Part shown: piece by piece, positions 53,813-63,556 of the stretch
Layout of the letters: each line of letters begins with the position of its first letter
Position numbering within the stretch: position 1 is the first letter of the stretch
Source of the DNA: CAWEWH01 sp963812775
Lineage (GTDB): Bacteria; Pseudomonadota; Alphaproteobacteria; Rhizobiales; Beijerinckiaceae
Length of the DNA: 64,000 bases
Assembly: GCA_963812775.1 (NCBI GenBank)
Contig: CAWEWH010000009.1
Span: 248,001 to 312,000, forward strand
Reading direction: 5' to 3'
The notes under the pieces: generated by a model
What the model was told of the DNA's origin: nothing
The model's input: the letters and a program-made list of their open reading frames with translations, nothing else
The model's database searches: none
Translations under genes and position numbers: made by a program

Positions 53813-55261
53813 TCAGGCCTGCACTCTCGCAGGGGTTGGAAACTTCGCCCTGAGCGCCGCCACAAGGCGCGACACGCGGGTGCTGTTCGAGCCCTTCACC
53901 ATCACAGTATCGCCCGCCATGAGAGCCCCGACCAGGGGCGCCTCGAGTTCCTCGGCCGTCTCGGCATAATGGCCGCGGCGCTCCGGCGGAAGGGCCTCGT
54001 ACAGGTTTTTGGAGAGCGCCCCGGCCGCGAACACGAGATCGATGCCGTTCTTCTCCACATCGGCGGCCAGCGCCGCATGCAGGCGTGGCGCGTCTGGCCC
54101 GAGCTCCAGCATGTCGGCGAGAACGGCGATCCGCCGTCCGAGCGCACCGACCGGTGCCTGGCCGAGCGCCTCGATGGCAGCCCGCATGGAGGCGGGATTG
54201 GCGTTGTAGCTCTCGTCGATGAGGAGCGCCTCGCCCCTGCCGACGCTGAGGGTGGCGCGCAAGCCACGACCCACGGGCGGGAAGAGCTTGGCGAGGCTGA
54301 GGGCGGCAAGCGCGATGTCAGCGCCGAGGCAGTGGACGGCGCCGAGGACGGCCAGCGAGTTGAGGACAAGATGTCGTCCCGGCGTGCCGAGCCGGTAGGT
54401 GACAGGGACGCCGAAGGCGAGCGCGTCGACGATGGACATCTCGGGCTTGGCGATGGCGCGCAGCAGTCGAATGTCGGCTTTCTCGTGCTCACCGAAGCTG
54501 ACGATGCGACCGGCGTTCGACGCAGCCGCGTGCAGCTTCAGCCGCTCGAATTGCGGGTTGTCGCGGTTGACGATGGCCGTGCCACCCGGCGCCAGCCCCG
54601 AGAATATCTCCGCCTTGGCGTCGGCGATGGCGTCGAGCGACGGGAAGAATTCCAGATGCACCGGCGCGATCGTGGTGACGATGGCGACGTGCGGCCTGAC
54701 CATGGCGGTGAGCGGCATGATCTCTCCGGCCGCACTCATGCCGATCTCGAAGACCCCGAAGGCCGCGTCGCGCCGCAGGCGGGCGAGCGACAGCGGCACG
54801 CCCCAGTGGTTGTTGTAGGAGGCAGCCGATGCATGCGTCGCGCCTTGCGGGGCGAGCGCATGGCGCAACGCTTCCTTGGTGGAGGTCTTGCCGACCGAGC
54901 CGGTGACGGCGACGATGCGCGCGTCGCTGCGTGCGCGCGCCGCTCGGCCTGCGGCCACGAGGCCGGCGAGCACGTCGTCGACAACGAGCAGCGGTCCGCT
55001 GCCGGTGAGTTCGCCGACGCGATCACGTCCCACGACCGCGGCGGCGGCTCCCTTCGCCAGCGCATCCTTGACGAAGGCATGGCCGTCGCGATTGTCGCCC
55101 TTGATGGCGAAGAACACGTCGCGCGGCATCAGCGTGCGCGTGTCGATGGAGACGCCGCCGACGTCCTCCGGCGCCCCCACCACATCTGCTGCCATGGCGG
55201 CCACGAGATCGCGCGCCCTCCACAGCGGATCGGCCTTGGATGCGTTCGCGGCGCCGCTCAT
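53813..55261 (-). CDS. murF: UDP-MurNAc-tripeptide--D-Ala-D-Ala ligase
   Basis: 482 residues. Completes the pentapeptide. GGVSIDTRTLMPRDVFFAIK is the N-domain, IVAVTGSVGKTSTKEALRHA the P-loop, YNNHWGVPLSLARL and DESYNANPASMRAAIEALG the Mur ligase blocks. ATG overlaps the murE stop as ATGA. Confidence 0.96.
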   Translation of the reverse strand: MSGAANASKADPLWRARDLVAAMAADVVGAPEDVGGVSIDTRTLMPRDVFFAIKGDNRDGHAFVKDALAKGAAAAVVGRDRVGELTGSGPLLVVDDVLAGLVAAGRAARARSDARIVAVTGSVGKTSTKEALRHALAPQGATHASAASYNNHWGVPLSLARLRRDAAFGVFEIGMSAAGEIMPLTAMVRPHVAIVTTIAPVHLEFFPSLDAIADAKAEIFSGLAPGGTAIVNRDNPQFERLKLHAAASNAGRIVSFGEHEKADIRLLRAIAKPEMSIVDALAFGVPVTYRLGTPGRHLVLNSLAVLGAVHCLGADIALAALSLAKLFPPVGRGLRATLSVGRGEALLIDESYNANPASMRAAIEALGQAPVGALGRRIAVLADMLELGPDAPRLHAALAADVEKNGIDLVFAAGALSKNLYEALPPERRGHYAETAEELEAPLVGALMAGDTVMVKGSNSTRVSRLVAALRAKFPTPARVQA

Positions 55262-56703
55262 GGCTCGATGTCCTCGATGGCCGTGCGGATTTCCTGGTGA
55301 TCGGAGAACGGCAGCGTCTTTGCCCCGACGATCTGGCCGGTTTCATGGCCTTTGCCGGCCACCACCAACACGTCGCCACGCCGCAACCCGTGCACGGCGC
55401 TGCGGATAGCTTCGCGGCGATCACCGATCTCCTTGGCGCCGTGCGCTCCCGCCAGAATGGCGGCCCGGATGGCCCTGGGTTCTTCCGTACGCGGATTGTC
55501 ATCGGTGACGATGACAACGTCGGCCTTGTCAACGGCGATCTTGCCCATGATCGGCCGTTTGCCAGGATCGCGGTCGCCGCCGCAACCAAACACGCAGACC
55601 AGACGGCCGCTGGTGAACGGCCGCAACGCTTCGAGCACCTGCTCCAGGGCGTCTGGCTTGTGGGCGTAGTCGACGACCACGAGAGCGCCGTTGATCTCGG
55701 CGATGCGCTCCAGGCGGCCCTTGACGCCTTTGAGGAAACGCAGCGCGCCGAAGACATGGCCGGGCTCCTCGCCGGTCGCGAGCGCGAGCCCGGCTGCCAC
55801 GAGCGCGTTGCTGACCTGGAAGGCTCCGACCAGCGGCAGCTTGAAGCGATAGGTCTCGCCTCCGAAGCCGATGCGGAGCTGCTGCGCAAAGCCCTGGGGC
55901 TTCGATTCGATGAGTTGCAGGTCGCCGTCGCTGCCGACCGCAAGGGTCGGCAAGCCGCGCATCGCCGCAATGGTGAGGATTTCGGCGCCTTCGGGACTGT
56001 CGGAATTGATGACTGCCGTTGCGTCGGAAGGCAGCAGGGTATCGAACAGCCTAACCTTGGCCGCCAGATAGGCGTCCATGGTCGGATGATAGTCGAGGTG
56101 GTCGCGTCCGAGATTGGTGAACGCCGCCGCCTTCAGCCTGACGCCATCCAGGCGGCGTTGGTCGAGGCCGTGGGAAGACGCTTCCATGGCAAGGTGAGTG
56201 ATGCCCTGGCCGGCGAGGCGCGCCAGCGTCTGATGCAGGCTGACCGGGTCGGGAGTCGTCAGCGAGCCGTAGACGGGACCGGACGGCGCCACGATGCCGA
56301 TCGTGCCGAGGCTCGCCGCCTGGCGCCCGCAGGTTGTGAAAATCTGGCGTGCGAAGTCGACGACCAACGTCTTGCCGCTCGTCCCGGTGACCGCCACGAC
56401 CGTCTCCGGCTGCGGGGCGTGGAAGCGCGCGGCAGCGAGCGCGAGCTCACGGCGCGCATCGCGGACCTGCGCATAGGCGACATTGGGCGCAAGGTCCGCC
56501 GGCCTGGGAGCCTCTGCCACCACGGCAATGGCGCCCTTGCGTAGCGCGTCGGGCAGGAAGCTCAGCCCATCAGCCTTGTTACCGGCGAGCGCCACGAAGG
56601 CAAAGCCTGGCGCGACCTGACGCGAATCCATGGTCAGGCCGGCAATGTCGCGTTCAGTTTCGGATTTGGGAAAGGCCTGCGGGAAAACCGCGCCAAGCTT
56701 CAC
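55258..56703 (-). CDS. murE: UDP-MurNAc-L-Ala-D-Glu--meso-DAP ligase
   Basis: 481 residues from a GTG start that overlaps the ftsI stop. Adds meso-diaminopimelate; the specificity motif reads DNPRTEEPRAI, where DNPR indicates meso-DAP rather than lysine. The P-loop is VVAVTGTSGKTLVVDFARQI, with a Leu replacing the usual Ser/Thr two positions after Lys-Thr. LTTPDPVSLHQTLARL and GRDHLDYHPTMDAYLAAK bind substrate. Confidence 0.96.
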   Translation of the reverse strand: MKLGAVFPQAFPKSETERDIAGLTMDSRQVAPGFAFVALAGNKADGLSFLPDALRKGAIAVVAEAPRPADLAPNVAYAQVRDARRELALAAARFHAPQPETVVAVTGTSGKTLVVDFARQIFTTCGRQAASLGTIGIVAPSGPVYGSLTTPDPVSLHQTLARLAGQGITHLAMEASSHGLDQRRLDGVRLKAAAFTNLGRDHLDYHPTMDAYLAAKVRLFDTLLPSDATAVINSDSPEGAEILTIAAMRGLPTLAVGSDGDLQLIESKPQGFAQQLRIGFGGETYRFKLPLVGAFQVSNALVAAGLALATGEEPGHVFGALRFLKGVKGRLERIAEINGALVVVDYAHKPDALEQVLEALRPFTSGRLVCVFGCGGDRDPGKRPIMGKIAVDKADVVIVTDDNPRTEEPRAIRAAILAGAHGAKEIGDRREAIRSAVHGLRRGDVLVVAGKGHETGQIVGAKTLPFSDHQEIRTAIEDIEP

Positions 56704-58481
56704 TTCGTCCCCCAGGCACCGAGCTTCACCATGGTCGGGAAGGGCTGCTGAGGTGGCTCAAAACGAGGCTGAAGTCCGAGCAGCGGCGCCGTCCGCTCGA
56801 TGATCTTACCGGTTGTCGCGCCGGCATTCCATGCCGCCGTGGCATAGCCATGGGTTTCCGGCAGCCCCTGCGGCTCGTCATAGAGGGTGATGAAGAGGAA
56901 TTGCGGCTTGTCGGCCGGCGCCACGGCGATGAACGTCGTTAGCAGCCGATTCTTGGCGTAGCGGCCGCCGACGACCTTTTCGGCCGTGCCGGTCTTGCCG
57001 CCAACGAAGTAGCCGAGAATGGCCGACTTTGCGGCCGAGCCGCGCGTCGCGTTGAGGCGCATGACATAGCGCAGGGCCTCGCTGGTCTCCGGCTTGATGA
57101 CGCGGGCGGCGTTGCGCCTCGCCTCGTCTTCGCCACGGCGCAGAAAGGTCGGGGTGATCAGGTAGCCGCCGTTGACCAGCGCCGCCTCGGCGGCCGCCAC
57201 CTGCAGCGGCGCAACTGCGATGCCGTGCCCGAACGCGATGGTGATGGTGTTGAGCTCGCCCCAGCGGGCCGGCACGAGCGGCTCGGCACTTTCCGGCAGC
57301 TCGGTGCGCATGCGCTCGAGCTGGCCGAGCTTCCTGAGGAACGACTTGTGGCCTTCGACGCCAACGGCCAGCGCCATGCGCGCGGTGCCGATATTCGACG
57401 AATGCACGAATATCTCCGGCACGGTGAGGATGCGCTGCGTGCCATGGTAATCGTGAATGGTGAAGCGACCGTGCTTCAGATTGAAGCGGGCGTCGAAGGT
57501 CGAGTTGATGTTGATCTTGCCGGAATCGAGCGCCATCGCGGTGGTCAGCGCCTTGAAGGTGGAGCCCATCTCGTAGACGCCGACGGCGAGACGGTTGATG
57601 CGATCCGGCTGCAGCGCGTCGACGGGATTGTTGGGATCGAAATCCGGAAGCGACACGAGACCCAGCACCTCGCCGGTATTGACGTCGAGGATCATGCCGG
57701 CCGCTGCCTTGGCGCGGTAATACTGCATGCCTTTGACAAGCTCGTCGCGCAAGGCGTGCTCAACGCGCAGATCGAGCGACAGTTGTACCGGCTTTAGGTC
57801 GGCAGCGTTGCTGGTGAGCCCGGCACCGGCGAGGTCCTTCAGGCCTTGATTGTCGATATACTTCTCGATTCCGGCGATGCCTTCGTTGTCGACATTGGCG
57901 AAGCCGAGAACATGCGCCGCCACCGGACCGTTCGGATAGACTCGCTTGTTCTCCGGCAGGAAGCCGACGCCGGGGATCCCGAGGCGATGCACTTCGGCGC
58001 GCTGGCGCGGCGTGAGCTCGCGCTTGACCCATACAAAGCCGCGCCGCGTCGACAGCTTCTCGCGCAGCTCGCGCGCATTGAGGTCGGGCAGCACCGCGGT
58101 CAAGAGCTCGGTGGCTTCGTCCTTGTCGATGATCTTGCGCGGCTCGGCGAACACCGAATAGGTCTTGATGTCGGTGGCCAGCACCTCGCCGTTGCGGTCG
58201 ACAATGTCGGGCCGTGCCGCCGCGATGGTGCCGGTCGGCAAGGTGCGGTCGCCGCCGTGTTCCGGCGTAATGCCGAGGCTGACAAGCCGCACGCCGATGA
58301 CTCCAAACAACATGAGGAAGGCGGCACCGACAACGAGGATACGGCCGCTGCTCTGGTCAGAGCGCATGCGAAAGACATCGCGCAGCATGCGCAGCGTCCG
58401 CAGAACACGCCCCCCGCGAGCGGGCGGCGGGCGCTCGACCTTTTCGGCGGCCTCGCGCTGAACCGGCGTCGGATCAAGCAT
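56700..58481 (-). CDS. ftsI: Septal transpeptidase FtsI (PBP3)
   Basis: 593 residues. Class B penicillin-binding protein: one membrane helix (GRILVVGAAFLMLFGVIGVR, ~46-66), pedestal domain with RPDIVDRNGEVLATDI, then the transpeptidase with S307-TFK (GSTFKALTT), SSN at 361-363 and KTG at 496-498 (GGKTGTAEK). All three catalytic motifs are intact. Four bases or fewer separate it from ftsL. Confidence 0.97.
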   Translation of the reverse strand: MLDPTPVQREAAEKVERPPPARGGRVLRTLRMLRDVFRMRSDQSSGRILVVGAAFLMLFGVIGVRLVSLGITPEHGGDRTLPTGTIAAARPDIVDRNGEVLATDIKTYSVFAEPRKIIDKDEATELLTAVLPDLNARELREKLSTRRGFVWVKRELTPRQRAEVHRLGIPGVGFLPENKRVYPNGPVAAHVLGFANVDNEGIAGIEKYIDNQGLKDLAGAGLTSNAADLKPVQLSLDLRVEHALRDELVKGMQYYRAKAAAGMILDVNTGEVLGLVSLPDFDPNNPVDALQPDRINRLAVGVYEMGSTFKALTTAMALDSGKININSTFDARFNLKHGRFTIHDYHGTQRILTVPEIFVHSSNIGTARMALAVGVEGHKSFLRKLGQLERMRTELPESAEPLVPARWGELNTITIAFGHGIAVAPLQVAAAEAALVNGGYLITPTFLRRGEDEARRNAARVIKPETSEALRYVMRLNATRGSAAKSAILGYFVGGKTGTAEKVVGGRYAKNRLLTTFIAVAPADKPQFLFITLYDEPQGLPETHGYATAAWNAGATTGKIIERTAPLLGLQPRFEPPQQPFPTMVKLGAWGTK

Positions 58482-58484
58482 GGC

Positions 58485-58880
58485 TCAGCGGCTCCTCGAC
58501 ACCGACGGTGTGCGGGCGTCGCCGGCCTGTGCCTCCTTCGGCGTCGATGTCGGCATCGAGAGCCCCAGCGTCTCGAGCTTGCGGCCGATCTCATCCGTCT
58601 TCGGCTGCCGCTGCGGCACTTCGTCGAAGCGAGCGATATTCTGCACCGACAGCGGCTGCAGATCGAGGTGCGTGTCGGCGAGCGCCTGCACGCGCTCCGG
58701 GCGGTTGAGCCGCTGCCACTCGGCCTTGAGGACCGCGATGTTGTCCTTCTCGCGCTGCACTTGGTTCTTCAGCTTGGCCACGCGTTCGGCCAGGAAGATC
58801 GTGTCGTACTTCACCGAGTAGACATAGCCGGCCGACGCGACCAGAGCCGCGATGGCGATGATGTGCACGAAGCGGATCAC
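58485..58880 (-). CDS. ftsL: Cell division protein FtsL
   Basis: 131 residues from GTG 58880, overlapping the rsmH stop as GTGA. A membrane helix IRFVHIIAIAALVASAGYVY is followed by a coiled coil, LAERVAKLKNQVQREKDNIA, and a periplasmic tail. Assigned mainly by this architecture and by position between rsmH and ftsI. Scaffold of the FtsQLB complex. Confidence 0.9.
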   Translation of the reverse strand: MIRFVHIIAIAALVASAGYVYSVKYDTIFLAERVAKLKNQVQREKDNIAVLKAEWQRLNRPERVQALADTHLDLQPLSVQNIARFDEVPQRQPKTDEIGRKLETLGLSMPTSTPKEAQAGDARTPSVSRSR

Positions 58881-59917
58881 GCGCGCGCCCTTCCGGCTGA
58901 AGCCTCCGGCAGCGCCGCCAACGCCATCACGTCCTCGTCGACGGCGCGGCGCGCCGCCATCGTGCGTTCGGCCGAACGCAACTTGGCCGATCGAGCCCGC
59001 GGGTTGGCGGCGATCTCCTTTTCGGTCGGCAGGACCGGGCCGCGCGAGACGAGCGCAAACGTGGGCTCCTCGCTTGCCGGTTCGGGGCGGTGGCGTGAGC
59101 CCGCCTCGCCGCGGCGCGAGCGGCGGCTCAGGAACTGCTTGACGATACGGTCTTCCAGCGAATGGAATGTGATGACGACAAGACGGCCGCCCGGCGCGAG
59201 CACACGCTCGGCCGCGTGCAGGGCGCGCGCCAACTCGCCGAGCTCGTCGTTGACGGCGATCCGCAGCGCCTGGAACGTGCGCGTGGCGGGATGCGGCGCG
59301 CGCGGCTCGGCGCGTACGATGCGCGCCACCACGTCGGCGAGCTGACGGGTGGTCGTGATCTTGGCCTTGCGCCGCGCCTCGATGATGGCGTGGGCAACGG
59401 CGCGGGCGCGCCGCTCCTCGCCGTAGTGGAAGATGATGTCGGCAAGGCGCGCTTCGCTCGCGCCGTTGACGATGTCGGCGGCGCTCTCGCCCCTTCCTTC
59501 CATGCGCATGTCGAGAGGGCCGTCGAGGCGGAACGAGAAACCGCGCTCGCCCTTGTCGACCTGCATGGACGATATGCCGATGTCGAGCACGATACCGTCG
59601 AGGGGCGTGAATTCGTTGCGGCGCGCCACCCGGTCGAGATCGCCGAAGCGCCCACTGACGAGCGTCAAGCGTCCGCGTCCGACCTTGACGAGCGCGGCGC
59701 CGCGCAAGACAGCGTCGGGATCGCGGTCGAGAGCGAGAAGCTTGAGCGAGCGGTCGGCGCCGAGGATGGCCTTTGCATGGCCGCCGGCCCCGAATGTGCC
59801 GTCGAGATAGCGGCCGCCCGGTTTCAGGGCCAGTGCCGAGAGCGCCTCCCCCAGGAGCACTGGGACGTGGTGGGCCAGTCCGCCAGCGGCTTCGGAAGTC
59901 CCGTCGCCGCTGCCCAT
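58877..59917 (-). CDS. rsmH: 16S rRNA (cytosine1402-N4)-methyltransferase
   Basis: 346 residues from ATG 59917, overlapping the mraZ stop as TGATG; the longer open frame upstream is antisense-like noise. HHVPVLLGEALSALALKPGG, YLDGTFGAGGHAKAIL (AdoMet site), GIVLDIGISSMQVDKGERGF and VITFHSLEDRIVKQFL are diagnostic for MraW/RsmH. Confidence 0.96.
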   Translation of the reverse strand: MGSGDGTSEAAGGLAHHVPVLLGEALSALALKPGGRYLDGTFGAGGHAKAILGADRSLKLLALDRDPDAVLRGAALVKVGRGRLTLVSGRFGDLDRVARRNEFTPLDGIVLDIGISSMQVDKGERGFSFRLDGPLDMRMEGRGESAADIVNGASEARLADIIFHYGEERRARAVAHAIIEARRKAKITTTRQLADVVARIVRAEPRAPHPATRTFQALRIAVNDELGELARALHAAERVLAPGGRLVVITFHSLEDRIVKQFLSRRSRRGEAGSRHRPEPASEEPTFALVSRGPVLPTEKEIAANPRARSAKLRSAERTMAARRAVDEDVMALAALPEASAGRARA

Positions 59918-60408
59918 CACGTTCCCCGCGCCCCTGGGGTGCTCGATACTCCGGACGCCACGACCCGGGCGCCGAGCTGTTTCTTCAGGTCTCTGACCTT
60001 GGCGCGCGCCTCCTCCAGATGCGCGCCGAAACGTGCCGGCTCCCAAAGCTGAAACTTGTGACCCTGACCAACAAAGGTGACCGCGTCGGTGATCATGGCG
60101 TGCGCCAGGAGACCGTCGGTGAGGATGACGCGGCCCTCCGGATCGAGCTTGAGCACCTCGCTCGTCCCGAGAAGTGCCGTCGAGAAATGATCGCGCTCTT
60201 CCGAATAGGGCGAGAGTGTCTGAAGTAGGCTGTCGATCTCGCCGAGAAGGGCATTGCCCCCGGCGTCGAGCGCCGGCGCATCGAGGGCCGGATGAACGTA
60301 GAGACCATCGAACCCGTCTCGCATCAGCACTGCCCGGAATGGCGCGGGAATGGTTACGCGGCCCTTGGCGTCGAGGCGGTTGGTGAAGTTGGACACGAAC
60401 CGGTCCAT
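59917..60408 (-). CDS. mraZ: Transcriptional regulator MraZ
   Basis: 163 residues from ATG 60408; a GTG at 60429 would add seven residues, but the conserved start is MDRFVSNFTNRLDAKGRVTI and AGGCGGGGGCG lies just before it. Two AbrB-like SpoVT domains: the second holds LGTSEVLKLDPEGRVILTDG. MraZ binds TGGGN direct repeats at its own promoter and represses the dcw operon; matching boxes are present at 60557-60591. Confidence 0.94.
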   Translation of the reverse strand: MDRFVSNFTNRLDAKGRVTIPAPFRAVLMRDGFDGLYVHPALDAPALDAGGNALLGEIDSLLQTLSPYSEERDHFSTALLGTSEVLKLDPEGRVILTDGLLAHAMITDAVTFVGQGHKFQLWEPARFGAHLEEARAKVRDLKKQLGARVVASGVSSTPGARGT

Positions 60409-60556
60409 CGCCCCCGCCTGATCCCCCACTCTGCTCTACCGATCTTGGGCGGGCTGGCGCGCTCGCCGGCCCACAGCCCCTCGACCAAGCCTCGGTGGGC
60501 GGGCGATCGCCGTCTCGTCTGCGGCTTTCGTCGGCTCCATATCGCGTCAAGGTCGA

Positions 60557-60591
60557 CGGGATGAATTGGGATATCATGGGACCATATGGTC
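60557..60591. promoter_or_regulatory. MraZ box array
   Basis: CGGGA (60557-60561), TGGGA (60567-60571), TGGGA (60577-60581) and a degenerate TGGTC (60587-60591) are spaced exactly 10 bases apart with 5-base spacers, read on the plus strand. This is the layout known for MraZ operators (TGGGN repeats with 5-base spacing). They cover the -10 element and start point of the mraZ promoter. Confidence 0.7.
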
Positions 60592-60596
60592 GTCAA
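60568..60596 (-). promoter_or_regulatory. Candidate mraZ (dcw) promoter
   Basis: On the minus strand TTGACG (60596-60591) and TATCCC (60573-60568) are 17 bases apart; start point about 60561, giving a leader of ~150 bases. The -10 is weak. Its overlap with the MraZ boxes supports it. The remaining gap up to rnpB (60597-60840) shows no gene. Confidence 0.5.
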
Positions 60597-60840
60597 CGGA
60601 TGTCGCGCCCGGGGCGAGCGTGATCCACAGTCCGGTTCATCACACATTGTTAGGGTTAACGAAGCGTTCTTCGGGTTGCTGCAAACGAGCGCGCCTCAAC
60701 GCGCTTGCTGAAAAAACACGGAGCTTCAAGAAGAAACGATGAGGCACGGCAATGGGGCCATGGGCACAACGTTGCGCACGCCGGATCGCGAGGGTGAGCG
60801 CAACGGGTCCGTGCCAGCCTGAGCTTGACGGGATCAGATG

Positions 60841-61222
<382 letters not shown>

Positions 61223-61229
61223 CATGTCT

Positions 61230-61258
61230 GATGTGAGGCCTGCGCAGGTCTGGGTCAA
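61230..61258 (-). promoter_or_regulatory. Candidate rnpB promoter
   Basis: TTGACC (61258-61253) and CACATC (61235-61230) on the minus strand are separated by 17 bases, and a 7-base gap leads exactly to the predicted first base of the RNA at 61222. The -10 is poor, so support comes from the -35 and the position. Confidence 0.5.
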
Positions 61259-61396
61259 GAGAGCCGAGTTCGACTTGCTTTTGCGGAGCATCAACACAAC
61301 GCATTGGACACGCGTCCGATAGCGCGCTCTGGAGGGCCTGCGCAAACGCCCGGCGCGGTATCGAATAACCATCGCTCGCCAGACCCAGCCAATCCC

Positions 61397-62191
61397 ATGC
61401 GCCTGCCGCTGTATCAGGTTGATGCCTTCACGGACACGCCGTTCCGAGGCAACCCCGCGGCTGTGGTGATCCTTGAGAATTGGCTCGACGACAACGTGTT
61501 GCAGGCGATTGCCGCGGAGAACAATCTGTCGGAGACCGCCTTCGTTATACCGTCTCCGGGTGTGGCGAAGCTCCGCTGGTTCACGCCCAACACCGAGGTC
61601 GACCTCTGCGGCCACGCCACGCTCGCGACTGCGCACGTTCTTTTTCGAGACCTCCCACAACCGCGCGGCAGCATCGTGTTCGACACCAGGAGCGGGCACC
61701 TCAACGTGCGCCGCCACGGCGATTGGCTTACGCTCGATTTTCCAGCGCGCCCCGCTACGCCGACCACGTGCAGCGAAGAACTCATACGCGCTCTTCGCGT
61801 CACCCCACGCGAAGTGCTCCTGGTGCAGGCGAACAGCCGGCTTGTGGCGGTACTGCAGGCAGAGGACGAAGTGCGGGAACTCAGCCCCGACATCGCGCGT
61901 ATCGCGGCGCTCGAGGAAGGCGGCGTATACGTGACTGCGGCCGGCAACGACGTGGACTTTGTCTCGCGCGTCTTTCTGCCGAAGCGCGGCATCCCCGAGG
62001 ACCCGGTGACGGGCGCGGCGCACTGCTCGCTCGTTCCCTACTGGGCTGCAAAGCTTGGCAAGACGCGCTTGACCGCCAAGCAAGTGTCCGCCCGCGGCGG
62101 CGATCTGGTTTGCGAACTCGGCGGCGATCGTGTCGCCATTTCGGGCAAGGCCGTCGACTATCTACGCGGCGAGATATTCATCCGCGACTGA
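61397..62191 (+). CDS. PhzF family isomerase/epimerase-like protein
   Basis: 264 residues from ATG 61397, which begins the conserved MRLPLYQVDAFTDTPFRGNP; the frame is open to 61304. Two-lobed diaminopimelate-epimerase-like fold; the catalytic Glu is in ENNLSETAFV, and DLCGHATLATAHVLF and FLPKRGIPEDPVTGAAHCSL are PhzF signatures. PhzF isomerises DHHA in phenazine makers; no phenazine genes are near, so the substrate here is unknown. Confidence 0.9.
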   Translation: MRLPLYQVDAFTDTPFRGNPAAVVILENWLDDNVLQAIAAENNLSETAFVIPSPGVAKLRWFTPNTEVDLCGHATLATAHVLFRDLPQPRGSIVFDTRSGHLNVRRHGDWLTLDFPARPATPTTCSEELIRALRVTPREVLLVQANSRLVAVLQAEDEVRELSPDIARIAALEEGGVYVTAAGNDVDFVSRVFLPKRGIPEDPVTGAAHCSLVPYWAAKLGKTRLTAKQVSARGGDLVCELGGDRVAISGKAVDYLRGEIFIRD

Positions 62192-62200
62192 AATAACTCG

Positions 62201-63556
62201 CTACCGCGCCGACGCGATGATGGCGCGGGCCTTCGCGCAATAGCTGCTGGCCGCACTGGTCATGTACTGCGCCTGATGCCCGCGCTGATATTTGAGAACC
62301 GTCCCACACGTATCGCCGTTGGCAAGCCGATAGGCCATCCCGAGATACCGCATGCCATAGCGCAGATTGGTGTCGGGCTCGTAGAGGGCCTCGACGCTGC
62401 CGCCATATCCGAGGGATCTGGCGGTGTCATAATTGATCTGCGTCAGGCCGTGATTGGGGCCGTTGCGGGCGCGCGGATTGTAGCCGCTCTCGATGCGCAC
62501 CACCGCATGCGCTAGCTGCAACGGGACGCCGTGCTCGTTGGCGTGCTTGGCGATGAGCGCCGCATAGGCGTTTCGCTGCGCCATCATGGCGACCTCGCTC
62601 GGCAGCAACCGCGCCTGGCGCGGCTCCCTGGAAGACTGCAGCGGCGGCTGAGCCGACGCGTCGGGGGATTGGGCGCCGAGGTTCGGCGCTGAGAGCGCCG
62701 CGAAAGGATCGAAGACCCGACGCGGCGACGCGTCGTCGTCCCTGGGGCCGGCATCCTCGCGCGAAACGGCGGCCACCTTCTGGTTCGGCGGCGTCCGCGG
62801 CGGTGCTTCGTCCTTTGGCGAACCCTGTGGATCGCGGGGCACGGCCGCAACCTTCTCGTTCAGCGGCCGACGTGGCGGCAGAGGACCTCTCGGAACGAGG
62901 GGGGCCTCAGCCTGCGGCTCCTCGGGTAGCACACGCGCGAAGAGGTTGAGGTCCTGGCGCGGCGCATCTTCCCGCGCCGTCAGTTCCGGGCCGCTCGGCG
63001 CCATGGCGACGACGAGCCCGCCTGGCCGCCGTGGCGGCAGCGGCCCCTCCGCAAGCGCCACTTCGAGGCGCTGCTCGATGTCCTCGCCGAGCCTGAACGG
63101 CAGCAGCTTGGCGAAGACCCCGAGACCCTCGGATGGCGCGGCTTCCAGACCGCGCTCGTGCCGCTGCCCCTCGGCCACGTGCTCACTCTGCACGGAAGCG
63201 GCCAGCACGTCCTGTTCGGGGACGTGAGGCCGGCGTGGCGGCAGCTGTGCCGGCGCGGCCCCCTGCGGCACGGTGATGCGCGGCTCGCGCCGGACCCCTG
63301 GCTCGCGCAGCACCACCGCACGCGGCTCGCGCGGTGCAACGCCACGCTGTGCGCGGACGGCGCCCTCGCCGGTATCCGGGCTCGTCGGCAAGATGTTGCC
63401 GATGAATTTCACCAGTTGTGGAATCGGGCCGTCGGAATTGGCGCTGGCACGCGGCCGCGCCCGGTTGACCTCGCCGCGTAACTCCTGCGCATGCGCCGAC
63501 GGCCCCACCCACGCAAGGGCGAGCGCCAGAGCAAAAGTCGATGCAGCTCTCGTCAC
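62201..63556 (-). CDS. Lytic transglycosylase (SLT domain) with Pro-Arg repeats
   Basis: 451 residues. Signal peptide ~1-23 (ending PSAHA), then ~280 residues of low-complexity, Pro/Arg-rich sequence containing PPRRP motifs three times (LPPRRPHVP, LPPRRPGG, LPPRRPLN), then an SLT family 1 domain (~325-451): VRIESGYNPRARNGPNHGL with the catalytic Glu of the E-S pair, LTQINYDTARSLGY and NLRYGMRYLGMAYRL. It cleaves the glycan strand with 1,6-anhydro product in the periplasm. The long basic linker may bind peptidoglycan or nucleic acids. Convergent with phzF. Confidence 0.88.
   Translation of the reverse strand: MTRAASTFALALALAWVGPSAHAQELRGEVNRARPRASANSDGPIPQLVKFIGNILPTSPDTGEGAVRAQRGVAPREPRAVVLREPGVRREPRITVPQGAAPAQLPPRRPHVPEQDVLAASVQSEHVAEGQRHERGLEAAPSEGLGVFAKLLPFRLGEDIEQRLEVALAEGPLPPRRPGGLVVAMAPSGPELTAREDAPRQDLNLFARVLPEEPQAEAPLVPRGPLPPRRPLNEKVAAVPRDPQGSPKDEAPPRTPPNQKVAAVSREDAGPRDDDASPRRVFDPFAALSAPNLGAQSPDASAQPPLQSSREPRQARLLPSEVAMMAQRNAYAALIAKHANEHGVPLQLAHAVVRIESGYNPRARNGPNHGLTQINYDTARSLGYGGSVEALYEPDTNLRYGMRYLGMAYRLANGDTCGTVLKYQRGHQAQYMTSAASSYCAKARAIIASAR

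Noticed and set aside
61397..62191. Phenazine biosynthesis
   Set aside because: PhzF alone, with no phzA-G genes nearby; the family is broad and mostly not linked to phenazines.
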